Positions 54,006-62,596 of a stretch of DNA of 64,000 nucleotides are shown one piece after another; position 1 is the stretch's first letter; every line of letters begins with the position of its first letter. The stretch comes from Solirubrobacteraceae bacterium (GTDB lineage Bacteria; Actinomycetota; Thermoleophilia; Solirubrobacterales; Solirubrobacteraceae), in NCBI GenBank assembly GCA_029263125.1, contig JAJCYD010000004.1, positions 62,001 to 126,000 of the forward strand, read 5' to 3'. A model generated the notes under the pieces. That model had not been told where the DNA came from. It did not search any database and saw nothing but the letters and a program-made list of their open reading frames with translations. Position numbers and translations under genes: made by a program.

Positions 54006-54338
54006 CTACGCGTAGAAGAAGACGACGCCGAGCACCGCGTACACGGCCAGCAGCTGCACGCCCTCATACCACGTCGACTCGCCGTCGTGCGTGACGTGGT
54101 TGGCGATCAGGATGGCCAGGAAGACCGCGCCCAGCTCGAAGCCGTTGAAGACGAGCGCCATCGGGTTCGGCCCGATCACGAAGGAGGCGAGCACGAGGAC
54201 GGGCGCCGCGAACAGCGCGATCTGCGCGCTGGAGCCGATCGCGATGTTGACGGCGAGGTCCATCTTGTCGCGCAGCAGGAAGCTGCGCAGCCCGCCGATT
54301 CCGCCCGATCGTGAGGGATCCGCGTCGGCTTCAGCCAT
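54006..54338 (-). pseudogene. Truncated Ca2+/H+ antiporter (CAX/ChaA), C-terminal piece
   Basis: A 110-residue reading whose residues 24-110 match only the end of CAX antiporters: KMDLAVNIAIGSSAQIALF, then DGESTWYEGVQLLAVYAV, with three membrane helices. Full antiporters are about 350-400 residues with two acidic repeat motifs; the first half and the ion-binding motif are missing. The first 23 residues look unrelated and overlap the aldo/keto reductase stop by 8 bases. Either a decayed gene, or a minimal subunit that pairs with another half, since the frame is intact. Confidence 0.65.
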
Positions 54339-55467
54339 TGGCGGCGAGCTGGCGCAGATCGCGATCGGGGTCGATGTCCCAGCGGCGCGCGAGCTCGCGC
54401 AACGGCTCGTCCATCGGCCAGCGATCCGGGCGAGCGTCGCCCTCGTGATCTGGACCGGCCCCCTTCAGCGCCATGCCGCCGGTGTTGTCGCCGATCGCGC
54501 GAATCCGGGCGATCTCGTCGGCGTCCAGCAGCGGCTCGGACGGCGTCGCCAGCAGCTCGGCGCGCTTGTCCTCGATCGGGCGACCGCCCGGCTCCTGGAT
54601 CAGGGTCGGCACGACGCACGCGACCGGCCCGTGCGCCAGGCACCACTGGGCGGCGAGCTGCATCGTCGTCAGCCCGTGGCGCTCGGCGAACGGGCGCAAC
54701 GCCGCGAGCCTGTCCACCCCGGCGTCGACCCAGCCCGTGGGCCGATGGAGGCGATGGTCGCGGGCAGCAAAGTCGTGGCCCGGGCGCACGTCGTCCCAGA
54801 AGATGCCGCCGTAGTCCACGACGCGGGTGATGACCTCGACCTCGTGCGAGGCGGCCGCGGTCAGGCACAGCTCGCCGGGCCAGGGCTCCAGCGGGTTGAG
54901 GATCACCATCGCCCAGTCGATCAGCTCGCCGAAGCGCTCGAAGCAGTCGATCACATCCAGGGTGAAGCCGTTGGCCGGCCCCGGAGCGACGCCGAGGCTG
55001 GCCGCGAGACCCTCGTCGCGAACCGCGCGCATCGCGTTCCACACCGCCTCGCTCGTGTAGCCGGTGCGGTCGGGGTTGTGCAGCAGCAGCACGTCGAACG
55101 CGTCGATGCCGAGGCGCTGCAGGCTCTGCTCGGCAGCCATGCGGACGTAGTCGCCGTACTCCTGCGGCCCGCGCAGCGACGGGTCGGTGAAGCGCGGAAA
55201 GCCCCTTGCGCCGTCGCGCTCGGCATTGTAGAAGTCGTGGCCGATCGCCCCGACGACGCAGTAGTCGTCGCGGCCACACCCCTGCAGCGCCCGGCCGAGA
55301 ACCAGATCGGCCTCGCCGGATCCGTAGGCGTCGGCGGTCAACAGCGTGTCGAGACCGCCGCCGGGGCGCAGCAGCGCCTGCAGGCGCCGCTCGTCGACGG
55401 GCTCGCCGAAATGCAGGTAGCGGCCGCCGCTCCACGTCCCGATCGCGGTGTGTGAGGGCCGGCGCAT
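54331..55467 (-). CDS. Aldo/keto reductase-family protein
   Basis: A 378-residue TIM-barrel protein. The Asp-Tyr pair lies in TADAYGSGEADLVLGRAL, and the catalytic His in FDVLLLHNPDRTGY. The expected TK motif with the catalytic Lys is VVGAIGHDF here, so the Lys is missing or shifted; activity may be altered. The C-terminal half has LGVAPGPANGF, VVPTLIQEPG and an extra 70-residue tail. ATG 55467 lies 6 bases after TAATCT (55479-55474), a leaderless pattern; GTG 55473 is the alternative. Confidence 0.8.
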   Translation of the reverse strand: MRRPSHTAIGTWSGGRYLHFGEPVDERRLQALLRPGGGLDTLLTADAYGSGEADLVLGRALQGCGRDDYCVVGAIGHDFYNAERDGARGFPRFTDPSLRGPQEYGDYVRMAAEQSLQRLGIDAFDVLLLHNPDRTGYTSEAVWNAMRAVRDEGLAASLGVAPGPANGFTLDVIDCFERFGELIDWAMVILNPLEPWPGELCLTAAASHEVEVITRVVDYGGIFWDDVRPGHDFAARDHRLHRPTGWVDAGVDRLAALRPFAERHGLTTMQLAAQWCLAHGPVACVVPTLIQEPGGRPIEDKRAELLATPSEPLLDADEIARIRAIGDNTGGMALKGAGPDHEGDARPDRWPMDEPLRELARRWDIDPDRDLRQLAANG

Positions 55468-55530
55468 CGCCACAGATTACGGGGCGCGCGACAGCAGGGC
55501 TCGCCGCGCGATCACGCCCTTGCCGTGCGT

Positions 55531-56550
55531 CTATGGAGCGAGCTCCTTGGCGCAGGCGGCGACCGCGTCGCCGTCGCCGTCGGCCTTGCGGACGCAGTCC
55601 AGGAAGGCCTTGCTGTCCTTGCTGTCGGACTCGCCCTCTTCCCCGCCCGGCAGCGTTCCGCCGCCGAGCCCGTCGAGCAGCGAGCCGAGCCCGCCGCCGT
55701 CGGGCAGCTCCGACAGCGGGCGCGCGTTCTTCGGCGCGGTGACGTCGACGGTGGTCTCGTCGACGTCGTCGATGCGCACCGTCAGGTCGATCGTGGCGCC
55801 GTTGAGACCGGTGATCGGCGATTCGCCGCTGTCGAAGTCCAACGTGACGGACAGGACGAGCCGGCGAAGGATCTGGTCCTGCGCGCCGCTGTAGACATCG
55901 ACCTTCGCGGACTCGACGCCGGCGGCGATCTGGTCGCGCAGCTTGGCTGTGAGCACGCCGCCCAGGCCCGCGGCGTCGAGCAGCGTGCCGACGTCGGCAA
56001 GCAGCTTGCCGGCGTCGATCCCACCGCTGACGTGGGTCGTGTCGACATCGCCGACCTTGGTGTCGTCCTCGGTCTTGGCATCGGTGATCCAGGAGGACGG
56101 ATCCAGGCCCAGCGATGCGAAGCCGGCGTTGGAGCCGGCGCCCAGCGCCTCGGTCAACGACGTGATCGACTCGTCGTCGAGCTCGTAGTCCTTGCCGCCC
56201 AGGCGCAGGAAGGCTCGCTTGCCGGTCGTCGTCGCGGTCGCGCTCAGGTCCTGGCGGCCAAGCGAGCCCGACAGCTTCAGCGTGGCCAGCGGCAGCTCAC
56301 CCTCGGCCGTCGCGGCGAACGGGCCGGCGGCACGAAACGTGATCGGGCCACCCAGCGCGAGCAGCCCCTCGGGCTCGAGCTTGAGGCTCGCCGTCAGGCG
56401 GCCGCTCTGGATCTTCGACGTCGCGCTGACGGTCTTCGCGAGCGCGGCCTTCGCACCGTCGTCGTCCGAATCGCCGCAGGCTCCGAGCGCCAGGCCCGCG
56501 AGGGCGAGGCCGGCCAGGACGAGCAGCGCGCGGAATGTCGGGTGGTTCAC
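55531..56550 (-). CDS. Putative lipoprotein (LppX/LprG-like)
   Basis: A 339-residue exported protein with lipobox LALGAC (Cys near 21) and an Asp-rich linker. The mature region is beta-rich (LTASLKLEPEGLLALGG, GPFAATAEGELPLATLKLSG, GKRAFLRLGGKDYEL) and has late VTLDFDSGESPI and ATIDLTVRIDDVD segments. The pattern is reminiscent of LprG/LppX lipid carriers. It ends in Cys-containing FLDCVRKADGDGDAVAACAK. GTG 56550; divergent from the epimerase-like gene. Confidence 0.75.
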   Translation of the reverse strand: MNHPTFRALLVLAGLALAGLALGACGDSDDDGAKAALAKTVSATSKIQSGRLTASLKLEPEGLLALGGPITFRAAGPFAATAEGELPLATLKLSGSLGRQDLSATATTTGKRAFLRLGGKDYELDDESITSLTEALGAGSNAGFASLGLDPSSWITDAKTEDDTKVGDVDTTHVSGGIDAGKLLADVGTLLDAAGLGGVLTAKLRDQIAAGVESAKVDVYSGAQDQILRRLVLSVTLDFDSGESPITGLNGATIDLTVRIDDVDETTVDVTAPKNARPLSELPDGGGLGSLLDGLGGGTLPGGEEGESDSKDSKAFLDCVRKADGDGDAVAACAKELAP

Positions 56551-56617
56551 GGTTCGTGTCCCCGGCCTGCAATGGCAACTGCAACAGCGAGGGCATCGGC
56601 AACCTAGCATCGAGGGG

Positions 56618-58231
56618 GTGCGCCGGATCTCAGTTGCCGGGCTTGCGCTGGCGCTCGCGCTCGTGTTCGCCCCCACCACCGCCGCCTCCTCGCTGCTCAC
56701 GCTGCGCGAGGACGGCAGCACGTTCGTCCGCGAGGATCGCTACCTGCCGGCCGAGCGGCTGGCGTCCGTGGCGCGCGCACGCACGACCCCGTCGGCGACC
56801 GCGAAGGCACCCACGAGGCTCACCGTCCAGTCGGCCGCCAAGCGCAAGCGCAAGCCCAAGCGCACCGTTCGCCGCGAGCTCTCGCGCCTGCTGAAGGCGA
56901 GCGCGATCGACCGCACGACCTACAGCGCGCACCGCGCCACCTACACCCAGGCGCGCAAGCTGCGCAGCAAGCTGCGCGGGGCGCGCCGCTCAGCGATGGA
57001 CGCCGTGCTGGACAACCTCGACGACGTCGCCGCCCGCGGCGACCTCACCGCGTCGCGGCTGCCGGCGCTCTTTGAGACGGTCGCGCGCAACCGCCAGTGG
57101 TGGTCGGACGGGCCGCTGCTGAGCTACGGCCGCCGCGTGAGCTTCCGCGGCAGCCCGCTCGTCTGGCAGTACTACAGCGGCGAGGGCCTGCAGATCCAGT
57201 GGCTGGGAACCTTCGGCAAGGCCAACGCGCTGTGGAAGTCGCGCAAGCACGACGACGAGCTGCGCGAGCTGCTCGACGCGGCGCTCGGGCTCGCCGCGCA
57301 GCGTGCCGGCGGGATCGCCTTCGAGTACCTCTTCGACTTCGACGGGGGACGGCCGCCGTGGGTGAGCGGCCTGTCGCAAGGCACCGCCCTGCAAGCACTG
57401 TCGCGGGCCGCGGTGCGCCTCGGCGAGCCCCGCTACTTCCAAGCCGCGAGGGCCGGGCTTGGCATCTTCGGCGCGGCGCCGCCCAGCGGGGTGCGTGTCA
57501 GCACCGACGCCGGAGCGCACTACCTCATCTACTCGTTCGCGTCCAAGCTGCGCGTGCTCAACGCCTTCACGCAGGCCGTCAACGGCCTGCACGACTTCGC
57601 GCTGCTGGCCAACGACCCCGTCGGCCGCGAGCTCTACGCCGCCGGCGAGGCACAGCTGCGCGCGGAGCTCCCCCGCTACGACACCGGCGCATGGTCTCGC
57701 TACTCGCTGCATCGCGAGGCCGACCTCAGCTACCACAAGCTCTCGCGCGACTTCCTGCGCAACCTGTGCACCCGCGCCACCGACGACGCGGCTCGCGCCG
57801 CGGCCGCAACCGGACAGGGCGCCCCCGCGGGCGGCGCCACGCCGGTCGTCCCGCCGGCGCCCGCCCCGGTCCCCTCCCCCGCCCCGGTCGATCCGGCGAT
57901 CTACTGCGACGCCGCCGAGCGCTTCACGACGTACCTCGACCAGCCGCCGAAGATCTCGTTCGTGTCGCGCCGCGCCCGCGCCGGCAAGCCCGCATCGCTG
58001 AAGCTCAAGGTCTCAAAGCCCGCGTATGTCAAGCTCGCCGTCAAGCGCGGGACGCGAACGGTGACCGTCCTGTCGGCGCGCCTGGGCAGCGGCCGGCGCT
58101 CGCTGCGCTGGCGCAAGCCGCGCGCCGGATCGGGCTATGAGGTGCAGCTGCGAGCGACCGACCTGGCGGGCAACGTCGGCTCGGCCGAGGGCGAGCTGAA
58201 GGTGCTCAAGGCCCGCAAGAAGAAGCGCTGA
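56618..58231 (+). CDS. Exported D-glucuronyl C5-epimerase-like protein
   Basis: A 537-residue exported protein. After the signal and a Lys/Arg-rich segment, residues 150-400 match the catalytic alpha/alpha-barrel C-terminal domain of D-glucuronyl C5-epimerases: IAFEYLFDFDGGRPPWVSGLSQGTALQALSRA in parts, HYLIYSFASKLRVLNAFTQAV, RYDTGAWSRYSLHR and SYHKLSRDFLRNLC. The last 100 residues form an Ig-like domain with a basic end. It may act on a uronic-acid-containing surface polymer. GTG 56618 follows GAGGGG directly. Confidence 0.8.
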   Translation: MRRISVAGLALALALVFAPTTAASSLLTLREDGSTFVREDRYLPAERLASVARARTTPSATAKAPTRLTVQSAAKRKRKPKRTVRRELSRLLKASAIDRTTYSAHRATYTQARKLRSKLRGARRSAMDAVLDNLDDVAARGDLTASRLPALFETVARNRQWWSDGPLLSYGRRVSFRGSPLVWQYYSGEGLQIQWLGTFGKANALWKSRKHDDELRELLDAALGLAAQRAGGIAFEYLFDFDGGRPPWVSGLSQGTALQALSRAAVRLGEPRYFQAARAGLGIFGAAPPSGVRVSTDAGAHYLIYSFASKLRVLNAFTQAVNGLHDFALLANDPVGRELYAAGEAQLRAELPRYDTGAWSRYSLHREADLSYHKLSRDFLRNLCTRATDDAARAAAATGQGAPAGGATPVVPPAPAPVPSPAPVDPAIYCDAAERFTTYLDQPPKISFVSRRARAGKPASLKLKVSKPAYVKLAVKRGTRTVTVLSARLGSGRRSLRWRKPRAGSGYEVQLRATDLAGNVGSAEGELKVLKARKKKR

Positions 58232-58263
58232 GCGACCCGCGTCGCGTGCCGCCGACGCGCGCG

Positions 58264-58269
58264 TACAAT
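58264..58269 (+). promoter_or_regulatory. -10 element of the EVE-domain gene
   Basis: TACAAT, 7 bases before ATG 58277, an almost consensus -10 in leaderless position. Confidence 0.55.
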
Positions 58270-58276
58270 CCGGCCG

Positions 58277-58741
58277 ATGGGCGACGCTCCGCGCACGTGG
58301 ATCCTGACCAGCTCGCCTGACAACCATGCGGCGACGGCGGCGCGCGACTTCACCGTGATCGGCATGAAGGAGCGCCGGCGCAACCAGGCACTGCAGATGG
58401 AGCCCGGCGACCGGATCGTGCTGTACCTGACGCAGGTGATGCGCTTCGCCGCGGCGATCCGCCTGACCGGCGCGCTGTACGAGGAGCGCACGAAGATCTG
58501 GCCGGGCAAGCCGGGCAAGGAGGACGACTACCCGTGGCGCTTTGACTGCGAGCCCGAGCTCGTGCTCGACGAGCCGCTGTGGGTGACCGCGGAATCGCTG
58601 AAGGACGACCTCGCCCACATCCGCAAGTGGCCGGCCGAGCACTGGAAGCTCGCCTTCCAGGGCCAGCTGCGCACCGTGTCTGGCGCCGATGCGGCGCTGC
58701 TCATGGATCGCATGCACGCGGCAGCCGGCGCGGTCGCGTGA
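58277..58741 (+). CDS. EVE/PUA-like domain protein
   Basis: A 154-residue single-domain protein: RTWILTSSPDNHAATAARDF, then MEPGDRIVLYLTQVMRFAAAIRLTG, ending in a C-terminal helix. EVE domains bind modified bases in DNA or RNA in some systems; specificity here is unknown. ATG 58277 lies 7 bases after TACAAT. Its stop overlaps the following GTG (GTGA). Confidence 0.85.
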   Translation: MGDAPRTWILTSSPDNHAATAARDFTVIGMKERRRNQALQMEPGDRIVLYLTQVMRFAAAIRLTGALYEERTKIWPGKPGKEDDYPWRFDCEPELVLDEPLWVTAESLKDDLAHIRKWPAEHWKLAFQGQLRTVSGADAALLMDRMHAAAGAVA

Positions 58742-59451
58742 TCGGGCGCCTGTCGCGCCTGCTCGCGGCGGGCGGCGCGCTTGACCGCGACCAGCGCTTC
58801 GCGGCCGGCGCTGCGCTCGGGCTGCTGGCGACGATGTTCCTGCCCTGGTATGAGAAGACGGCGCTGATCCCCGGAACGTCGGCCTTCGCCAGCGACAGGA
58901 TCAGCGCCTTCGGCGCGGTGTCGTTCGTCGAGGCCGCGATCTTCCTCGTGTCGGCCGGTGCGCTGCTGCTCGTGCTGACGCGTGCCGGAGGCGGGCGCTA
59001 TCACCTGCCGGGCGGCGACGGGACCGTGATCCTCGTCGCGGGGTGCTGGGCGACCCTGCTGATCTTCTACCGGGTCTTCGACCGCCCCGACGTCAGCGGC
59101 AACGCCGGAACGGTCGGCATCCAGTGGGGCTTCTTCGTGGCCTTCGTCGCCGCCGGGGCGCTGGCGTTCGCGGGCCAGCGCATGCGCGTCGCGGCCCGTC
59201 CCGAGCAACCGATCCGCCACCGGCGCCCGCGGACACCGCCTCCCGATGACTCCACCTCCGACGGGGCTGATGTCGTGCCCCAGCCCGCGGGATCAACCCC
59301 CGTCGCGCCGCCCGAGCCGCACCGGCGACCGCGCGGTCGCTCCCTGCGCCGGGAGGACGCCGAGGAGCTGACCTTCGAAGCGCCGGACATCGGCGAGCCG
59401 CCCGGCCGGGCGCCCCGGCCGCGACGGCGCTCGTCGAAGGACGGGGGTTAG
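58738..59451 (+). CDS. Membrane protein with Arg/Pro-rich tail
   Basis: A 237-residue protein with about four membrane helices between residues 20 and 145 (AAGAALGLLATMFLPWY, VEAAIFLVSAGALLLVL, VILVAGCWATLLIFY, WGFFVAFVAAGALAF). The cytoplasmic tail is Arg/Pro/Asp-rich. No family recognised. Its GTG is coupled to the EVE gene, and its 3' end overlaps the convergent glycosidase-like gene by 4 bases. Confidence 0.75.
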   Translation: MIGRLSRLLAAGGALDRDQRFAAGAALGLLATMFLPWYEKTALIPGTSAFASDRISAFGAVSFVEAAIFLVSAGALLLVLTRAGGGRYHLPGGDGTVILVAGCWATLLIFYRVFDRPDVSGNAGTVGIQWGFFVAFVAAGALAFAGQRMRVAARPEQPIRHRRPRTPPPDDSTSDGADVVPQPAGSTPVAPPEPHRRPRGRSLRREDAEELTFEAPDIGEPPGRAPRPRRRSSKDGG

Positions 59452-60368
59452 CTTCCGCGCCGCGCCTCGCGAGCGAAGACCTCAAACGACGGGCGCAGCG
59501 TGCCCTTCTCGGTAACCAGCGCGGAGTCCCAGCTCGTGCTGCGCGACGCGCGCCAGTGATAGACGTAGACCCGCTCGATCCGCGAGCTTTTCGCGGCGAG
59601 GCGGAACATGCGCCGTGTCGCCTTGGGGGCGCGCCTGCGGCCGGTGCGGATGAGCTTGCGCCGATCGGGCTTGCCCTTCGACGGCTTCTTGCGCCCCACG
59701 ATCGCCCCGGTCTCGGTGAACCAAATCCTGCCGGGAGCCAGGCGCAGCATCGTGTTCGTGCCCCAGCTCGAGGCGGAGTTGACGTCGACGTAGTTGTGCA
59801 GCCCCCACACCCGCGGGAGCGAGCCGCCACCGAACGCCCGCAGGTACTCGCGCATCCAGGTCGCCAGGCTGGAGTTGTCGACGACGTCCGCGCCAAGCAC
59901 CGTGCATCTGCGACACAGCGAGCGCAGCGTGCGGTAGTACGTCGCGATCCGCCGCGGATCGGCGTTGCGCGGCTGGACGGCAAGGTTCGGTTCGTTCCAG
60001 GGGCTGTACTCACGCACATCGCGGTAGCGGCGCAGGAAGCGGCGCACGTGGCGCTTGTAGGTCGCCGTCCTGGGGAGGCTGAAGGCCCGGGTGCGGCTGC
60101 GACCGAAGGTGACCAGCGCCCGCATGCCGGCGGCTCGCGTCGCGCGCATCCACGCGTCGATCTCGGCGCGCTGCCAGTCGTGGGCCATGGCATCCCAGGG
60201 GACGGTGAGCCGCGCGTGTCGCACGGGCAGCTCCGTCAGACGCGGATCCTCGAAGGACGCCGCCCGCTGGTCAGCGAGGCCGACGGTCACGGCCTGCGAC
60301 GGGGCAGCCGCGACCAGCGCTCCCAGCAGGACGAGTGCCGCGACGATCGGCGTGGCGCGGCGACGCAT
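59448..60368 (-). CDS. Secreted glycoside-hydrolase-like TIM-barrel protein
   Basis: A 306-residue exported protein (signal IVAALVLLGALVAAAPSQA). It shows a clan-A glycosidase pattern: acid/base Glu in SPWNEPNLAVQP and nucleophile Glu in IWFTETGAIVGRK, with intervening VWGLHNYVDVNSA. A Lys/Arg-rich loop follows the nucleophile. The substrate is unknown, but a beta-linked glycan is plausible. ATG 60368 is used; convergent with the membrane protein. Confidence 0.82.
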   Translation of the reverse strand: MRRRATPIVAALVLLGALVAAAPSQAVTVGLADQRAASFEDPRLTELPVRHARLTVPWDAMAHDWQRAEIDAWMRATRAAGMRALVTFGRSRTRAFSLPRTATYKRHVRRFLRRYRDVREYSPWNEPNLAVQPRNADPRRIATYYRTLRSLCRRCTVLGADVVDNSSLATWMREYLRAFGGGSLPRVWGLHNYVDVNSASSWGTNTMLRLAPGRIWFTETGAIVGRKKPSKGKPDRRKLIRTGRRRAPKATRRMFRLAAKSSRIERVYVYHWRASRSTSWDSALVTEKGTLRPSFEVFAREARRGS

Positions 60369-60447
60369 CAGCGACAGGATGCAGGATCGCCCACCGCCAG
60401 GAGCCAGGTTGGCGCGATGCTGTCAGCGGACGTGGTAAGCCTTGGGC

Positions 60448-61140
60448 ATGAGCGAGCCGATACCGGTAGCCGATGGCGTCTGGAGGGTGACGCTCGGCTA
60501 TCCGCTGAAGATCAACGCCTTCCTGATCTCCGAGGACGGCGGCGTCGCCGTCTTCGACGCCGCTTCGAGGCAGCTGGGGCCGAAGATCCGCACCGCCGCC
60601 GACAGCCTCGGCGGGGCCACCCGCGTCATCCTCGGCAACGCGCACGCCGACCATCGCGGTGGAGCCAGGGCGCTCGGCGCCCCGATCCAGTGCCACCTCG
60701 ACGAGCGGGCCGACGTCGAGGGCGATGGCGGCGTGCACTACTTCGACTACAAGGCCCTGCCGTTCTTCGCGCGGCCGCTGACCGCGCACCTGATGGGCTC
60801 CTGGGACGACGGCCCGCTGGCGGTCGACAAGACCCTCCAGGAGGGCGACGCGGTCGGCGACTTCGAGGTCGTCCATCTTCCGGGCCACGGACCCGGGTGC
60901 ATGGGCCTGTGGCGCGCGTCGAACCGCCTCGCGCTCAGCAACGACTGCTTCGCGCTCTTCGATCCCGCCTTCCCGCGTGCGGGCAAGCCGCGGATCCCCC
61001 ACCCGGCGTTCAACTGGTCGACCGAACGGGTGCGCGAGTCGATCGCCAAGCTCGCCGCGCTGGAGCCGGCGACCTGCTGGCCGGGGCACTTCGGACCGCT
61101 GACCGGCGATGTCGCCTCGCAGCTGCGCGGCGTGCGCTGA
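60448..61140 (+). CDS. Metallo-beta-lactamase-fold hydrolase
   Basis: A 230-residue MBL-fold protein: WRVTLGYPLKINAFLI, the metal motif GNAHADHRGGARAL (HxDH-type), VVHLPGHGPGCMGLW, LSNDCFALFD and the last metal-binding His in TCWPGHFGPLTGD. Probably a thioesterase- or glyoxalase-II-like hydrolase; substrate unclear. ATG 60448 fits the family start; a TTG 6 bases earlier is possible. Confidence 0.85.
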   Translation: MSEPIPVADGVWRVTLGYPLKINAFLISEDGGVAVFDAASRQLGPKIRTAADSLGGATRVILGNAHADHRGGARALGAPIQCHLDERADVEGDGGVHYFDYKALPFFARPLTAHLMGSWDDGPLAVDKTLQEGDAVGDFEVVHLPGHGPGCMGLWRASNRLALSNDCFALFDPAFPRAGKPRIPHPAFNWSTERVRESIAKLAALEPATCWPGHFGPLTGDVASQLRGVR

Positions 61141-61153
61141 GGGCGCTCGCGGC

Positions 61154-61240
61154 CTACGTCAGCGCGACGACCGCGACCGCGACGACGAACAGCACCTCGG
61201 CGACGACGAACAGGACGATGACCTGGGTCTTGGGACTCAT
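61154..61240 (-). CDS. Tiny single-span membrane protein (28 residues), uncertain
   Basis: MSPKTQ followed by a complete membrane helix (VIVLFVVAEVLFVVAVAVV) and ALT. The frame is clean and the shape is that of a small membrane protein, but no neighbour or homologue supports it. Confidence 0.35.
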   Translation of the reverse strand: MSPKTQVIVLFVVAEVLFVVAVAVVALT

Positions 61241-61380
61241 GCCGCCAGGCTCGCAGACGGGCGTTACGGATCGCTGACGGCGCCCGGCGGCGGCGACGAC
61301 CGCGTTTGACGGCGGCGCCGGCGGCGACGGGGTGTGCGACGCGCCGCGCGCCCACGCCGCCGATCGCCGGGTGACGGGGT

Positions 61381-61617
61381 TCAGCGGCAGGTGCCCGGCT
61401 CGGCGCACGGCCGAGGATCGGAGGGGTCCTCGCGGTAGGCGGCGTACGCGCCGGCCAGCATCAGGGCGCTCGCCGCGAACAACACCGCCAGACCGCCGAT
61501 CACGATCCGGCGCGATCCCACGAGATAGCCGGCGATCGCGATCAGCACGCCCGCTGCGATCAGGGCCGCGGGCAGGCTGCCGGACACGGCAACGGCGACG
61601 ATGGCTGGCACGAGCAT
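61381..61617 (-). CDS. Small membrane protein, hypothetical
   Basis: A 78-residue protein with two or three hydrophobic spans (VPAIVAVAVSGSLPAALIAAG, IVIGGLAVLFAASALMLAG) and a polar tail ending CAEPGTCR with two Cys. ATG 61617. Divergent from the MoxR gene, whose ATG is 25 bases away. Confidence 0.6.
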   Translation of the reverse strand: MLVPAIVAVAVSGSLPAALIAAGVLIAIAGYLVGSRRIVIGGLAVLFAASALMLAGAYAAYREDPSDPRPCAEPGTCR

Positions 61618-61642
61618 GGCGAACTCCTATCATCGGTCACCC

Positions 61643-62557
61643 ATGGCTGCCGCTTCGGACAATGGCGCAGGCGCGGCGGCCGCCTCGGTCTCGGCGCTGG
61701 CCGCCGGCCTGCGAGAGGCCGGCTACTTGCCCGGCGCGTCGACGGCGCTCGTCTCGTTCCTCGCGACACGGCTGGGCAAGCCGATCCTCGTCGAGGGCCC
61801 GGCTGGGGTCGGCAAGACCGAGCTCGCCAAGGCGCTGTCGAAGGTGCTCGACCGCCGGCTCGTGCGCCTGCAGTGCTACGAGGGCCTCGACGAGGCCAAG
61901 GCGCTGTATGAGTGGAACTACCGCAAGCAGCTGCTGCGCATCCAGGCCGAAAGCCAGGACACGGGATGGGACGAGGTGCAGGACGACATCTTCGGTGAGG
62001 AGTTCTTGCTGTCGCGGCCGCTGATGGACGCGATCACCTCCGAGCAGCCGATCGTCCTGCTGATCGACGAGATCGACAAGACCGACCAGGAGTTCGAGGC
62101 GATGCTGCTCGAGCTGCTGTCGGACTTTCAGATCTCGATCCCGGAGCTCGGCCGCATCGAGGCGCGCTCGCACCCCGTCGTGCTGCTGACCTCCAACAAC
62201 TCGCGCGAGCTGACCGAGGCGCTCAAGCGCCGCTGCCTGTACCTGTGGCTGGACTACCCCGAGCTCGAGCACGAGCTCGAGATCGTCCGCCTGCACGCGC
62301 CCGAGCTGCAGGAGACGATCGCGCGGCGGCTCGTGGAAATCGTCGGCATGGTGCGCGACCTGGATCTCAAGAAGCCGCCGTCGATCGCCGAGTCGATCGA
62401 CTGGGCGCGCACGCTGCTGCTGCTCGGCGCGCAGGACATCGACCGCGCCGTCTTCGAGGAGACGCTGTCGGTGATCGTCAAGCACCGCACCGACATGGAC
62501 CTCGTCGCCGAGCGCGTCGGCGTCAAGCTCGTCGGGCAGCGCGCCGCCGCGCCCTGA
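61643..62557 (+). CDS. MoxR-family AAA ATPase (CoxD-like)
   Basis: A 304-residue AAA+ protein. Walker A is [15 protein letters not shown] near residues 50-64, Walker B is VLLIDEIDKTD, and the sensor VLLTSNNSRELTEALKRRCLY is a MoxR hallmark. Such chaperones act with VWA partners to activate metalloenzymes, as CoxD does for CO dehydrogenase. ATG 61643 lies 9 bases after TATCAT (61628-61633). The VWA partner follows 39 bases later; no CO dehydrogenase gene is in view. Confidence 0.92.
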   Translation: MAAASDNGAGAAAASVSALAAGLREAGYLPGASTALVSFLATRLGKPILVEGPAGVGKTELAKALSKVLDRRLVRLQCYEGLDEAKALYEWNYRKQLLRIQAESQDTGWDEVQDDIFGEEFLLSRPLMDAITSEQPIVLLIDEIDKTDQEFEAMLLELLSDFQISIPELGRIEARSHPVVLLTSNNSRELTEALKRRCLYLWLDYPELEHELEIVRLHAPELQETIARRLVEIVGMVRDLDLKKPPSIAESIDWARTLLLLGAQDIDRAVFEETLSVIVKHRTDMDLVAERVGVKLVGQRAAAP

Positions 62558-62596
62558 CCAGCGCACCGATCCGCAATCGTGTCGGCTGGGTGGCTC

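Noticed and set aside
61109-61309. A 66-codon plus-strand frame after the MBL-fold gene
   Set aside because: It overlaps that gene and the product is Asp/Arg low-complexity; the opposite strand better fits a small membrane protein.
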